DNA of 64,000 nt from Neobacillus driksii (GCF_013409995.1 NZ_JACCBX010000008.1:1-64000); one strand, 5' to 3'; positions 8,068-16,137 are shown, numbered from the stretch's first letter. Numbers and translations are program-made. The notes: a model not told the origin generated them from the letters alone.

Positions 8068-8547
8068 ATTCATTGACCATGCAATTTCTAACATTTTTTC
8101 TTTCGTTAATCTTGAACTATTCATTTCTAAATAAGTACCATCTTGTACCCAATTAAGTAAGCCACCAGTAATGGTGTCTCCATATTTATCTACTTCACCA
8201 CTATCTATCCATTCCTGAAAATAACCTTTGTTTCCATTAATATCAAATTGCTGAGAATGAGGAAAGTCTTCATCAGATAATGGAAATCCTCTTCTCAAAT
8301 CAATGGCGACCATCAACTTGGAATCCTTGCTGTCCATATAATGTAACATTATCCAAGGGGTAGTTTTTGTATCTAATGTCCAATCGTCAGGAATCTTTCT
8401 TGGAGTCAAAATAGTAAAATCAACTTTTTTCTTTATTTCTGAAATGGTTTCGCTGTTGTGATTATACTTAATTTCTTTAGCCATAATTAACAGTGGATTA
8501 TAATATAACAGGATAAGGACAATAAATATACGAATCATCAAGAACAA
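8065..8547 (-). CDS. Exported DUF4367-like protein (160 aa)
   Basis: The N-terminus IRIFIVLILLYYNPLLIMAK is a signal peptide or anchor. The mature part resembles DUF4367 domains of Bacillus lipoproteins and anti-sigma-linked proteins: VDFTILTPRKIPDDWTLD, then MLHYMDSKDSKLMVAIDLRR, and a C-terminal GTYLEMNSSRLTKEKMLEIA. No lipobox cysteine is evident. Translation probably starts at TTG 8547, with GAGGG 6 nt upstream; an ATG three codons later is too far. Copy F of the repeat abuts the stop. Domain assignment is tentative. Confidence 0.6.
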   Translation of the reverse strand: MFLMIRIFIVLILLYYNPLLIMAKEIKYNHNSETISEIKKKVDFTILTPRKIPDDWTLDTKTTPWIMLHYMDSKDSKLMVAIDLRRGFPLSDEDFPHSQQFDINGNKGYFQEWIDSGEVDKYGDTITGGLLNWVQDGTYLEMNSSRLTKEKMLEIAWSMN

Positions 8548-8601
8548 TTTACTCCCTCAATTCTATATGAAATTTTAGGTATTAGTATCTCCGAACAGTC
8601 T

Positions 8602-8712
8602 TTTCTTATTAAACTAACCTGCCAGTTAGCTCAACAAGAAAAATAACCGCAGCAGCGACCATTGCCTGATATTGATCCTTCACTAAAGCACTCCTATAGT
8701 TTAAGTACAATA
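8602..8712. repeat. Palindromic repeat copy G
   Basis: Left arm AAACTAACCTGCCAGTTAGC then TCAACAAGAAAAA, hairpin AACCGC-AGCA-GCGACC, spacer, right arm CTTCACTAAAGCACTCC then TATAGTTTAAG. Ends about 15 bp from the stop of the AbrB-like gene. Confidence 0.75.
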
Positions 8713-8726
8713 CATCACAATCTCAT

Positions 8727-9023
8727 TCAACCTGTTAAATCAGGAATAAGACATACCCGTTTTTCCTTTTCATCGATAGTAATAGTAAAAACTGTATCTG
8801 TGTCGATATTGCTTAATCTTCTAATTTCAGCCGGTATATGGATTGTTCCTTTTTGATTATAAGTACACTTATTTTCTTTTTCAAATCCTGTTTTACTTGT
8901 TAAGACAATTTTTTTACCATCTATAAATATATTAATAATGTCACCTACTTTAATATTTAATATTTTAGTAAGAGTTTTAGGAATGTACAATTGTCCAGTT
9001 TTTCTTAATTTTACTTTATTCAA
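8727..9023 (-). CDS. AbrB/SpoVT-type DNA-binding protein with two swapped-hairpin motifs
   Basis: 98 residues with two AbrB/MazE-like beta segments: KLRKTGQLYIPKTLTKILNI (residues 5-24) with KVGDIINIFIDGKKIVL, and CTYNQKGTIHIPAEIRRL (about 53-70) with DTDTVFTITIDEKEKRVCLI. Such proteins bind DNA as transition-state regulators or antitoxins. No toxin gene is adjacent, so an antitoxin role is unlikely. Start is TTG 9023, 6 nt after GGGAGGG. It is the last (most upstream) of the repeat-linked minus-strand genes, followed by copy G. Confidence 0.8.
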   Translation of the reverse strand: MNKVKLRKTGQLYIPKTLTKILNIKVGDIINIFIDGKKIVLTSKTGFEKENKCTYNQKGTIHIPAEIRRLSNIDTDTVFTITIDEKEKRVCLIPDLTG

Positions 9024-9123
9024 TTCAATCCCTCCCTAAAAATGTTTAGATTAAAATACAAAAGGTAGATGTAGGCATTTATTTTTCCATAATAAAATTG
9101 AAACGGGGGTCTCCAACATAAAA

Positions 9124-9160
9124 TGAATGAGCCTACATTAATATATTGTAGGCTCGTTCA
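9124..9160. terminator. Terminator of the CobW GTPase gene
   Basis: TGAATGAGCCTACA and TGTAGGCTCGTTCA form a 14-bp stem 4 bp past the stop of the minus-strand gene. Confidence 0.8.
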
Positions 9161-9163
9161 TAT

Positions 9164-10366
9164 TTATTTAACTGCTGTAGTAATATTCCATACGAAGGGA
9201 TCATTCATTTTATTCCAATTTTGTGTCATCTCTTCTTCTGTCAATAAACAGCGATCTAAAGAAGTTTTCACAACTTCTTTATCCATGTGGATTCCGATCA
9301 CAACGATTTCATTTTTCCGATCTCCAAACTTTTCATCCCAATCTTCTTTTAATGTCGGGTCTTCTTTAAAATATTGGGCTTGTTGCTCTGGGGACAAGGA
9401 TGCGATCCAATAAGATACCGGATCTAATTGCACCGATGGACCTGCTTGCGAAAATAATAAAGCTAAGTCATTCCTGGTTGCACACCATACGATTCCTTTT
9501 GCCCTCACAATTTCTTCTGGCATTTCTTCCACCCAGCGATTGAATCTTTCAGAATGAAATGGGACCGAACTTCTATAAACGAAGCAGCTGATTCCATACT
9601 CTTCAGTTTCCGGAGTATGCTCAGGCGCTTCCAATTCTTTAATCCAGCCGGCAGATTCGCTTGCGGCGTCGAAATTAAACAAACCTGTATTTAAAATCTC
9701 TGATGGGTGAATATTCCCCTTAATTGAACGATGAAATTTCGCTGTAGGCTGTAACTTTCTTAAAAAAACCTCCAGCTGAAATAATTGTTCCTCTTCAAGC
9801 AAATCGCATTTATTAAGGATCAAGACATCACAAAACTCAATTTGGTCTATTAATAATTCCGCAACCGTTCTTTCATCCTCTTCACCTACAGCCTGGTTTC
9901 TTTCCAGAAGGAGATCTCCTGAGGCAAAGTCATGCCAAAACCTGATTGCATCAACAACTGTAACCATTGTATCGAGTTTACAATGTTTTGTTAGATCAAT
10001 CCCCAACTCTTCATCTATGTAAGAAAAAGTTTGTGCAACGGGTACTGGTTCACTTATACCAGTTGATTCAATCACAATATAATCTATATTTCCAATTTCG
10101 ACAAGTCGTTCCACTTCTTTTAAAAGGTCTTCTCTTAATGTACAGCAAATACACCCATTTGATAGTTCCACAAGCTTTTCTTCCGTTCTGTTTAACCCCC
10201 CTCCCTGTTTTACCAGTTCTGCATCCACATTAATTTCACTCATGTCATTGACAATAACTGCAACTCTTAATCCATCTCGGTTCTGAAGAATATGGTTTAA
10301 TAAAGTGGTCTTCCCTGCTCCTAAATAGCCGCTTAAAACAGTTACCGGAATTCTTGTGTCTTTCAT
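9164..10366 (-). CDS. yciC: CobW/YciC-type zinc metallochaperone GTPase
   Basis: G3E-family GTPase of the zinc-limitation response, thought to deliver zinc to client enzymes in the cytosol. Walker A is [14 protein letters not shown] (residues 11-24), the metal-binding CxCC is [11 protein letters not shown], the guanine motif is LNKCDLLEE, and the C-terminal CobW domain carries [11 protein letters not shown] and the GIVWCATRN block. About 400 residues, normal for YciC. Start ATG 10366, 7 nt after GGGAG; the further-upstream frame opening at 10393 has no ribosome site. A Zur-like box lies 26 bp upstream, so zinc starvation should induce it. Neighbours are the zinc-free L33 and a ZnuA-like protein. 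Confidence 0.92.
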   Translation of the reverse strand: MKDTRIPVTVLSGYLGAGKTTLLNHILQNRDGLRVAVIVNDMSEINVDAELVKQGGGLNRTEEKLVELSNGCICCTLREDLLKEVERLVEIGNIDYIVIESTGISEPVPVAQTFSYIDEELGIDLTKHCKLDTMVTVVDAIRFWHDFASGDLLLERNQAVGEEDERTVAELLIDQIEFCDVLILNKCDLLEEEQLFQLEVFLRKLQPTAKFHRSIKGNIHPSEILNTGLFNFDAASESAGWIKELEAPEHTPETEEYGISCFVYRSSVPFHSERFNRWVEEMPEEIVRAKGIVWCATRNDLALLFSQAGPSVQLDPVSYWIASLSPEQQAQYFKEDPTLKEDWDEKFGDRKNEIVVIGIHMDKEVVKTSLDRCLLTEEEMTQNWNKMNDPFVWNITTAVK

Positions 10367-10391
10367 GATAATTCTCCCTTCCGTTATTTGC

Positions 10392-10412
10392 AAATAATAA
10401 CCATTACGATTT
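10392..10412 (-). promoter_or_regulatory. Zur box upstream of yciC
   Basis: On the minus strand AAATCGTAAT-G-GTTATTATTT, a 10-1-10 dyad with the Bacillus Zur half-site AAATCGTAAT intact on one side and 7 of 10 positions kept on the other. Confidence 0.75.
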
Positions 10413-10484
10413 ATAATTTATACATATTTTAATTAACTTGAAATTACTCAGGTATTAAAGGACATTTATAACTATGCTATTTTC

Positions 10485-10634
10485 TTACTTTGTTTCTCTG
10501 TGTATCGTATAGCGTTTCAACCGAGGAGAATACTTCTTTAGTTCGAGTCTTTCCGGATCATTCCGCTTGTTCTTTGTTGTAATATAATTTCTGTCTCCAG
10601 TTTCTGTACATTGCAAAGTAATTTTTACACGCAT
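10485..10634 (-). CDS. rpmG: 50S ribosomal protein L33, zinc-independent form
   Basis: 49 residues beginning [20 protein letters not shown] and ending [10 protein letters not shown], full length for L33. The zinc ribbon needs two CxxC pairs; only one cysteine is present, so this is the C-minus paralogue. In Bacillus such copies are derepressed by Zur and can replace the zinc-containing L33 when zinc is scarce. RBS GGGAGG about 8 nt before ATG. A near-perfect Zur box lies 30 bp upstream. Confidence 0.93.
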   Translation of the reverse strand: MRVKITLQCTETGDRNYITTKNKRNDPERLELKKYSPRLKRYTIHRETK

Positions 10635-10663
10635 CTTACTTTCCTCCCTAATTTTTCATTTTC

Positions 10664-10684
10664 AAATCAAAATGATTACGATTT
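10664..10684 (-). promoter_or_regulatory. Zur box upstream of rpmG
   Basis: 10-1-10 dyad whose half-sites are AAATCAAAAT and ATTACGATTT; 8 of 10 positions are symmetric and the right half is the consensus. Confidence 0.85.
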
Positions 10685-10805
10685 GCACTTTATCCTAATT
10701 TCGTTTTAATGTCAAGCGGTAGAACGATAACTTCTTGCCATAAAAAAAATAAATCGAAATGATTCCTAAAGTCATTTACAAACGCATAGATATATTTTAG
10801 AATGT

Positions 10806-10826
10806 AAAACGTAACGATTTCGTTTT
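10806..10826 (+). promoter_or_regulatory. Zur-like box upstream of the zinc-binding lipoprotein
   Basis: 10-1-10 dyad with half-sites AAAACGTAAC and ATTTCGTTTT (8 of 10 symmetric), 43 bp before the start codon. It departs from the consensus at the outer A of the half-site. Confidence 0.65.
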
Positions 10827-10869
10827 GTTACATTGTATAAAAATCTTAATATATCAAAGGAGTAATTCT

Positions 10870-11877
10870 ATGAAAATATCTACACTTATGTCTGCCTCAG
10901 TTCTAGCTTTAGGCCTTTTGTTAACAGGTTGTGGATCAAAAGAAGTTGTAAAAACTGGAGAAAATAAAGAAAGAAACTCTCTAATAGTCTATACCACCAT
11001 TTATCCGCTTGAAGATTTCACTAAAAAAATTGGCGGAAGTTACGTCGAAGTCCAAAGTATTTATCCTCCCAATGTAGATGCCCATTCCTATGAGCCTTCT
11101 ACAAAAGACATGATTAACCTAGCAGACTCAGATTTATTTATCTATACAGGTGTGGGGATTGAAGGATTTGCTGAAAAAGCAACAGAAGCTTTGGAAAAAG
11201 AGGATGTACAAGTTTTAAAAGCCGCAGATGGAATCGATCTCATTGAATCCACTGATGATCATCATCATGATGATGAAGAAGGACATTCTGATGAAAATGA
11301 AGGTGAACACACAGAATCGGAAAACCATGAAGGTGAAGAACATAACCATGGTGACGTAGATCCCCACGTATGGTTAGATCCTGTCCTCTCTATCGCTTTA
11401 GCAAATAACATTAAAAACTCTTTGAGTAAATTAATGCCAGAACACGCAGCAGAGTTTGAAACCAATTTTAAACAGCTAGAAAGCGAGCTCGAAAAACTGG
11501 ATCAGGAATTTAAAACGACCATCGAGAGTTCAAAAACGAAAAATTTATTAGTTTCTCATGATGCTTATGGATATTGGGAAAAGCGATATGGAATTGAAAC
11601 GATTGCCATATCAGGTTTATCACCGACACAAGAACCAACTCAGAAAGAACTGCAAGCAATCATTGAAGAGTCTACAGAACATAACATTCATTATGTGATT
11701 TTCGAACAGAATGTTTCACCAAAAATAGCAAAAATCATCCAAGAAGAAATAGGAGCTAAGTCTCTTACTCTCCATAATCTAGAAGCTGTAACTGAAGAAA
11801 ACATTAAACAAAAAGATGATTACTTCAGCATCATGCGTAGGAATTTAGAAACCATCAAAACAGTTTTAAATAACTAA
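10870..11877 (+). CDS. ZnuA/AdcA-like zinc-binding lipoprotein
   Basis: Substrate-binding protein of a cluster A-I metal ABC importer, anchored on the outer face of the membrane. Signal peptide with lipobox LLTGC (Cys at residue 21 from ATG 10870). A His/Asp/Glu-rich loop (DDHHHDDEEGHSDEN to EEHNHGDVDPHVWLDP, residues about 130-180) is typical of zinc proteins and acts as metal collector; DPHVWLDP carries a metal ligand. Start at 10870, 7 nt after AAAGGAG; the frame opening at 10825 is not used. No permease or ATPase genes adjoin it, so its ABC partner must be elsewhere. The upstream Zur-like box indicates induction by zinc limitation. Confidence 0.92.
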   Translation: MKISTLMSASVLALGLLLTGCGSKEVVKTGENKERNSLIVYTTIYPLEDFTKKIGGSYVEVQSIYPPNVDAHSYEPSTKDMINLADSDLFIYTGVGIEGFAEKATEALEKEDVQVLKAADGIDLIESTDDHHHDDEEGHSDENEGEHTESENHEGEEHNHGDVDPHVWLDPVLSIALANNIKNSLSKLMPEHAAEFETNFKQLESELEKLDQEFKTTIESSKTKNLLVSHDAYGYWEKRYGIETIAISGLSPTQEPTQKELQAIIEESTEHNIHYVIFEQNVSPKIAKIIQEEIGAKSLTLHNLEAVTEENIKQKDDYFSIMRRNLETIKTVLNN

Positions 11878-11897
11878 CAACAACGTGCGACTTAACT

Positions 11898-11923
11898 ATC
11901 CCTGCTATTTTTGCAGCAGGGAT
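11898..11923 (+). terminator. Hairpin after the zinc lipoprotein gene
   Basis: ATCCCTGCT and AGCAGGGAT form a 9-bp stem 20 bp after the stop codon. No strong T-run follows, so it may be a weak terminator. Confidence 0.5.
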
Positions 11924-11972
11924 TCACTTACATAGATCAGCCATAGGTATATATATAATTTTTTTTCATACT

Positions 11973-11999
11973 CTATTAAATGTACAAACTATTTAATAG
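11973..11999. promoter_or_regulatory. Perfect 9-9-9 inverted repeat before the permease gene
   Basis: CTATTAAAT-N9-ATTTAATAG ends 4 bp before the AGGAGG of the permease gene. It is not a Zur box. It could be an operator for another regulator or an mRNA hairpin affecting translation. Confidence 0.5.
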
Positions 12000-12014
12000 A
12001 AACAGGAGGTATTT

Positions 12015-13013
12015 ATGTATCGAGTTGTTCGTAATAATATCATAGAATTTACGGGTATTATGCTCATTGTTTTAGCATTATTACTTCTTTCTTTCAGTAC
12101 TAGCTTTAAACTCTCATTTGATATACCTCCATCTTTATTAAATTTAAACACGATATTTCTTAGTATTTTAATAGAGGCCCTGCCATTTGTTTTAATAGGA
12201 GTCCTCATCGCCGGTGTGATCCAAATTTTTGTAACCGAAGAACATATTCAACGCTGGATTCCCAAAAATAAGGTTTTAGCTATAATCATGAGTTGTATAA
12301 TTGGAGCTCTCTTTCCTGCATGTGAATGTGGTATTGTTCCCATCGTCCGTCGTCTTGTCGGGAAAGGCGTACCAATCCATGCTGCCATCGGCTTTATGTT
12401 GACAGGTCCGCTCATTAATCCCATTGTGATTGCCTCTACTTATATGGCGTTTGGGAACGATTTTAAGATTGCGGGATTAAGAATGGGGTTAGGTTTTTTT
12501 GTTGCTTTGATGGTTGCATTGTTTGTTAGCGTTATTTTTAAGGGAAAACAATTAAAGTCTCCTATCCATACAAGTACTTCACAAACACGCTCAAAAAAAG
12601 AATCTCTTTCAACAAGATTTTGGTCCATGTTAACCCATTCCATTGATGAGTTTTTTGATATGGGTAAGTACCTAGTTATGGGAGCCTTTTTAGCTGCATT
12701 CGTACAAACCTATCTTCCGGCAAAAGCTCTCTTGGAAGCTGGCAGCGGAACGGTATCATCCCTATCTGTCATGATGGGCTTAGCTTACGTTTTATCACTT
12801 TGTTCTGAAGCAGATGCGTTTATTGGTGCCTCCTTCAGCAATATTTTTCCAACTTCAGCCATACTAGGATTCTTAATCTTTGGTCCGATGATGGATTTAA
12901 AAAATACCCTTATGATGCTGAGCGTATTTCGAATGAAGTTTGTTATCGGTGTGTTAGCTTTAATCATTTCGATTATCTTTATGACGATCATGCTTGTGCA
13001 AAGCTTTATTTAA
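12015..13013 (+). CDS. YcgR-type permease (DUF318), copy 1
   Basis: Membrane permease of 332 residues with about eight hydrophobic segments and the family signature PACECGIVPIVRRLVGKGVP (residues about 98-117), followed by FMLTGPLINPIVIASTY and, in the second half, LSLCSEADAFIGASF and FLIFGPMMDLKNTLMML. The two cysteine motifs are conserved between the halves. Families of this type occur with YcgQ/TIGR03943 partners and CobW proteins and are suspected to move a metal or a metal complex; substrate is unproven. RBS AGGAGG. The partner gene follows after 12 bp. A paralogous pair lies convergently at 13988-15712. Confidence 0.85.
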   Translation: MYRVVRNNIIEFTGIMLIVLALLLLSFSTSFKLSFDIPPSLLNLNTIFLSILIEALPFVLIGVLIAGVIQIFVTEEHIQRWIPKNKVLAIIMSCIIGALFPACECGIVPIVRRLVGKGVPIHAAIGFMLTGPLINPIVIASTYMAFGNDFKIAGLRMGLGFFVALMVALFVSVIFKGKQLKSPIHTSTSQTRSKKESLSTRFWSMLTHSIDEFFDMGKYLVMGAFLAAFVQTYLPAKALLEAGSGTVSSLSVMMGLAYVLSLCSEADAFIGASFSNIFPTSAILGFLIFGPMMDLKNTLMMLSVFRMKFVIGVLALIISIIFMTIMLVQSFI

Positions 13014-13025
13014 GGGGGGAAAGTC

Positions 13026-13955
13026 GTGCGATTCCATTTTCAGCAGGCTGTCAGAGCCTTTATTCTACTAGCTTTTTCAGTCATGCTTTTCAAGCTTCAT
13101 TTTACTGGCGAAATGACAAAGTTTATTAATCCGAAATATGAGGGGTTAAGCCAATCTGCTGCAGTACTATTTTTAATTTTGTTTATTATCCAAACGACAA
13201 GAATATGGACTATTAAAGAGAACAGCCATCATCACCATTGTCATGATGATTCTTACGACCATAGCTGTAGTCACGATCATGGAGATTCACCTTTTAATAC
13301 AAAAAAATTAATCGCTTATGTTATTATTGTTTTTCCGTTAGTCACGGGGTTCCTGCTCCCTGCGAAGGTGCTCGACGCCTCAATCGCTGATAAAAAAGGT
13401 GGTTTGGCTGTATTAACCAATCAGAAGTCAGAGAAGGAAAAAGATGAAAAGCCTGCACCTAACAATAGTCAACAGAAAGACCCTGTTATTAATGGAGATC
13501 TTGTTGACCTTTCACGTCTCGAAGAATTAGTTTATACAAAAGATGAATATAATCAATTAATACAACATCTTTTACAAAGCTCGACTATTAAGATGAATGA
13601 TGATATTTTTTCTACTTACTATGACGAAATTCAAACGGACATCGAGAAATTTAAAGGGCGAGAAATCGAGTTAAAAGGATTTGTTTATAAAGAAGAAGGT
13701 CTTGAACAAGACCAACTTGTGCTATCAAGATTTTTGATAACCCATTGCGTTGCAGATGCCAGCATTATTGGATTCATATCAGAGTTACCGGAGGCCTCAT
13801 CACTTAAAGAAAATACTTGGATTGAAGTGAAAGGTGTTTTGGATACCACGAACTTTAATGGGACAGAGCTTCCTATCATAAAAATTACCACCTGGAAAAA
13901 AATCAATGAACCAAAGGAACCTTATCTCTATCCGATAAGTGTGAAAATTCTTTAG
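13026..13955 (+). CDS. TIGR03943/YcgQ family protein, copy 1
   Basis: 309 residues, partner of the upstream permease. Four N-terminal hydrophobic stretches are interrupted by a metal-ligand-rich loop (SHHHHCHDDSYDHSCSHDHG, residues about 64-83). The C-terminal soluble domain has the family motif LITHCVADASIIGFI (near residue 240) with Cys, His and Asp. Starts at GTG 13026 after GGGGGGA, 12 bp from the permease stop, so it is co-translated. Metal handling is likely from the ligands and neighbours, but no activity is established. Confidence 0.85.
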   Translation: MRFHFQQAVRAFILLAFSVMLFKLHFTGEMTKFINPKYEGLSQSAAVLFLILFIIQTTRIWTIKENSHHHHCHDDSYDHSCSHDHGDSPFNTKKLIAYVIIVFPLVTGFLLPAKVLDASIADKKGGLAVLTNQKSEKEKDEKPAPNNSQQKDPVINGDLVDLSRLEELVYTKDEYNQLIQHLLQSSTIKMNDDIFSTYYDEIQTDIEKFKGREIELKGFVYKEEGLEQDQLVLSRFLITHCVADASIIGFISELPEASSLKENTWIEVKGVLDTTNFNGTELPIIKITTWKKINEPKEPYLYPISVKIL

Positions 13956-13961
13956 AAAAAT

Positions 13962-13986
13962 AGCCTTAGTTCTTTGAACTAAGGCT
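13962..13986. terminator. Shared bidirectional terminator between the convergent pairs
   Basis: AGCCTTAGTT and AACTAAGGCT form a 10-bp stem filling almost all of the 32-bp gap between the two convergent stop codons. Confidence 0.85.
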
Positions 13987-13987
13987 G

Positions 13988-14824
13988 TTAATATTGACGA
14001 TACACATAAGGATCCTCTGGTGGACTAATCGTCTCCCATGAAGTCACTTTGAGATACGGGATGGTTTTCTTAAAGGGCTGATAGTAGATGGTTTCGAGTT
14101 TTCCACTTACCGTAAGCCACTCATCATTTTTGGGGTTAATATCCTCAGGAAGCTCCACTAACATTCCAAACACGCCCGAATCTGCAACACAGTGAATAAT
14201 TCCAAATCGAAATAGAAATTTTTGGTTCGCAGCTAATTCATCTGTGCTATAGGAGAATCCTGTTATTTTCACTTCTTTGCCAATAAATTGTCCAGGATAA
14301 TTATAGATGGATTCTAAATCGGTTAAATAGTTGCTTTCATTAAGTTCAAGCGTATCTTTTTTCAATAATTTCTTTAACGATTTAGCCATTAAATCATCGT
14401 AGTCATCTTGTCCATAATAAACACTTGTATCAGGTTGTAAAAATTGCTGCTTACTAGTTGAATCGCTGTCTTCATAAACAGGAAAATAAAAGCCTTTTTT
14501 CTCAACAATATTCGAATCAAGCGTTGCGACAGGCAGAAACAGACCTGTCAAAATCGGAATAATAAATACTCCATTGGTTATTGCTCTTTTCCACCAAGTA
14601 TTTTCTTCATGTGAATGTCCACAATCATCTCCACATTGATCATGATCATGTTGATCTTCTTTTATATAAAAATAAATACTAATAAAAGTAAAAATGGCCA
14701 GAATATAAATGGCAGAATAAGAGAGATATGAATATTTCATATTGATATACTTGGAGATATCACCTGAGGCGTGCAAATGCATAAATAAATACGTTAATCC
14801 AATTAATATGAGTGTTCTTAACAT
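13988..14824 (-). CDS. TIGR03943/YcgQ family protein, copy 2
   Basis: 278 residues, paralogue of the product of 13026-13955 and convergent with it. It has the same layout: hydrophobic segments, a metal-binding loop (DQHDHDQCGDDCGHSHEE, residues about 56-73) and the C-terminal IIHCVADSGVFGMLVELPED. The loop differs in having CxxxC-like cysteines and fewer histidines, which may mean a different metal preference (inference). It follows its permease partner after 18 bp. Confidence 0.85.
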   Translation of the reverse strand: MLRTLILIGLTYLFMHLHASGDISKYINMKYSYLSYSAIYILAIFTFISIYFYIKEDQHDHDQCGDDCGHSHEENTWWKRAITNGVFIIPILTGLFLPVATLDSNIVEKKGFYFPVYEDSDSTSKQQFLQPDTSVYYGQDDYDDLMAKSLKKLLKKDTLELNESNYLTDLESIYNYPGQFIGKEVKITGFSYSTDELAANQKFLFRFGIIHCVADSGVFGMLVELPEDINPKNDEWLTVSGKLETIYYQPFKKTIPYLKVTSWETISPPEDPYVYRQY

Positions 14825-14842
14825 ATCAGCACCACCACCTCC

Positions 14843-15712
14843 CTACTTAATAAATAACGTTATTATGGCGACCAAGATAGTTATATAGCCCATCAAATAC
14901 ACAACAAATTTCGCTTTGAATGTTCCTAAGAGCATTAACGTATTCTTAATATCCAGCATCGGTCCAAAAACAAGAAAGGCAACAAGGGAACCTGTTGAGA
15001 ATGTACTTCTAAATGATGCTGCTACAAAGGCATCCGCCTCTGAGCATAACGAAAGAACATAAGCGAGACCCATCATAACGAGGTTAGAAGATAACGGACC
15101 TTGTCCAATGTCCAGCAAGGTAGCTGTTTTTACCGTGGTTTGAATGAATGCCGCAACAAACGCACCAAGGATTAAGAATTTCCCAACTGAAAACAGCTCA
15201 TCAATTGAGTGCTTTAGCATGCCAATAAATTTTCCTTTAAATGATTTCCGATGAACATGGTCAGCTACATCATTCTTTAACTGAGAATCCTTAAATTGAA
15301 TGGAAAGTAACCCACCCACAATGAGTGCAATCAGTAAGGCGATCCCTCCACGATACAAGACCATATCCCAATTGTTCCCAAATGCAATATAAGTGGAAAA
15401 CAACACGATAGGATTTATCACTGGACCAGTAAGCATAAAAGGGATTGCTGCATAAAGTGGAACACCTTTTGCCATTAATCGTCGCGTAATTGGAACAATT
15501 CCACACTCACAAGCAGGAAAAATAGCACCTATGAAAGCAGCAGAAAAAACGGCAAGTATTTTGTTTTTCGGAATAATCCGAGCCATCATTTCTTCCGTTA
15601 CAAAAATCTGGATAATCCCTGATATTAATACCCCTAACAAGATAAAAGGCAATGCCTCAATTAATATACTTATAAAGATCGTATTCATTTGCAAGAATAA
15701 TTCGCCCTTCAT
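14843..15712 (-). CDS. YcgR-type permease (DUF318), copy 2
   Basis: About 289 residues, shorter at the N-terminus than the paralogue at 12015. Signature PACECGIVPITRRLMAKGVP, FMLTGPVINPIVLFSTY, LSLCSEADAFVAASF and FLVFGPMLDIKNTLMLL are all kept. The frame opens at TTG 15718, but ATG 15712 has better spacing (9 nt) from GAGAGG. First gene of a two-gene operon with copy 2 of TIGR03943. The mirror-image arrangement with 12015-13955 suggests duplication or separate acquisition followed by divergence. Confidence 0.85.
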   Translation of the reverse strand: MKGELFLQMNTIFISILIEALPFILLGVLISGIIQIFVTEEMMARIIPKNKILAVFSAAFIGAIFPACECGIVPITRRLMAKGVPLYAAIPFMLTGPVINPIVLFSTYIAFGNNWDMVLYRGGIALLIALIVGGLLSIQFKDSQLKNDVADHVHRKSFKGKFIGMLKHSIDELFSVGKFLILGAFVAAFIQTTVKTATLLDIGQGPLSSNLVMMGLAYVLSLCSEADAFVAASFRSTFSTGSLVAFLVFGPMLDIKNTLMLLGTFKAKFVVYLMGYITILVAIITLFIK

Positions 15713-15783
15713 ATTCAACGACCTCTCTATTTTAGTCTTTTTTCAAGGATAAAATATAAAAATATGAAAATCACATTAAAGAG

Positions 15784-15805
15784 CACCTATAAAATTCTAT
15801 AGGTG
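15784..15805 (-). terminator. Hairpin between the small gene and permease copy 2
   Basis: CACCTATA and TATAGGTG form an 8-bp stem with a 6-nt loop; the minus-strand continuation has only a short T-run. It may end the transcript of the 41-codon gene or fold in the permease leader. Confidence 0.45.
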
Positions 15806-15848
15806 TTATGAAATAAATTCAACAAAATGTTAATGTATTAATTGGAAT

Positions 15849-15974
15849 TCATTTGAAATACTTTATAATATTCATATTTAGGTAGGTATTTTGATTATTC
15901 AATACTAATCCCCCAAATCCTAATGCTGTTGCAGTACTGACTGCTATAATGGTCCATTTCACTTTTTTATTCAT
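15849..15974 (-). CDS. Small membrane peptide (41 aa), hypothetical
   Basis: A frame with a good ribosome site (GGAGG, 9 nt before ATG) encodes MNKKVKWTIIAVSTATALGF and continues GGLVLNNQNTY, a basic N-terminus and one hydrophobic segment that could be a signal peptide or membrane anchor. It may be a genuine small protein or the surviving N-terminus of a longer exported protein. Not recognised. Confidence 0.4.
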   Translation of the reverse strand: MNKKVKWTIIAVSTATALGFGGLVLNNQNTYLNMNIIKYFK

Positions 15975-16094
15975 CCTAGAATTCCTCCAATACATTTTGA
16001 GTTAATTTAGTTGCACCATGATTTTCGCTTCTTATGCTCTTACTATTGACACGGTTGGTCAAAACTTAGTGAAATTACACCCTTTAAAACAAAA

Positions 16095-16124
16095 AAGCAT
16101 ATATCGGAGTTCCGACATATGCTT
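16095..16124 (-). terminator. Terminator of the PPOX gene
   Basis: AAGCATAT...TCGGA and TCCGA...ATATGCTT form a long stem; the minus strand continues TTTTTT. It is 14 bp past the stop codon. Confidence 0.85.
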
Positions 16125-16137
16125 GTATCATTATTTT

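Noticed and set aside
4334..9023. Classical integron
   Set aside because: The recombinase lacks an evident IntI-specific insertion, the repeat arms do not fit RYYYAAC/GTTRRRY, there is no recognisable attI, and the genes read toward the integrase gene.
8727..9023. Toxin-antitoxin pair with the AbrB-like gene as antitoxin
   Set aside because: No toxin-like partner overlaps or adjoins it.
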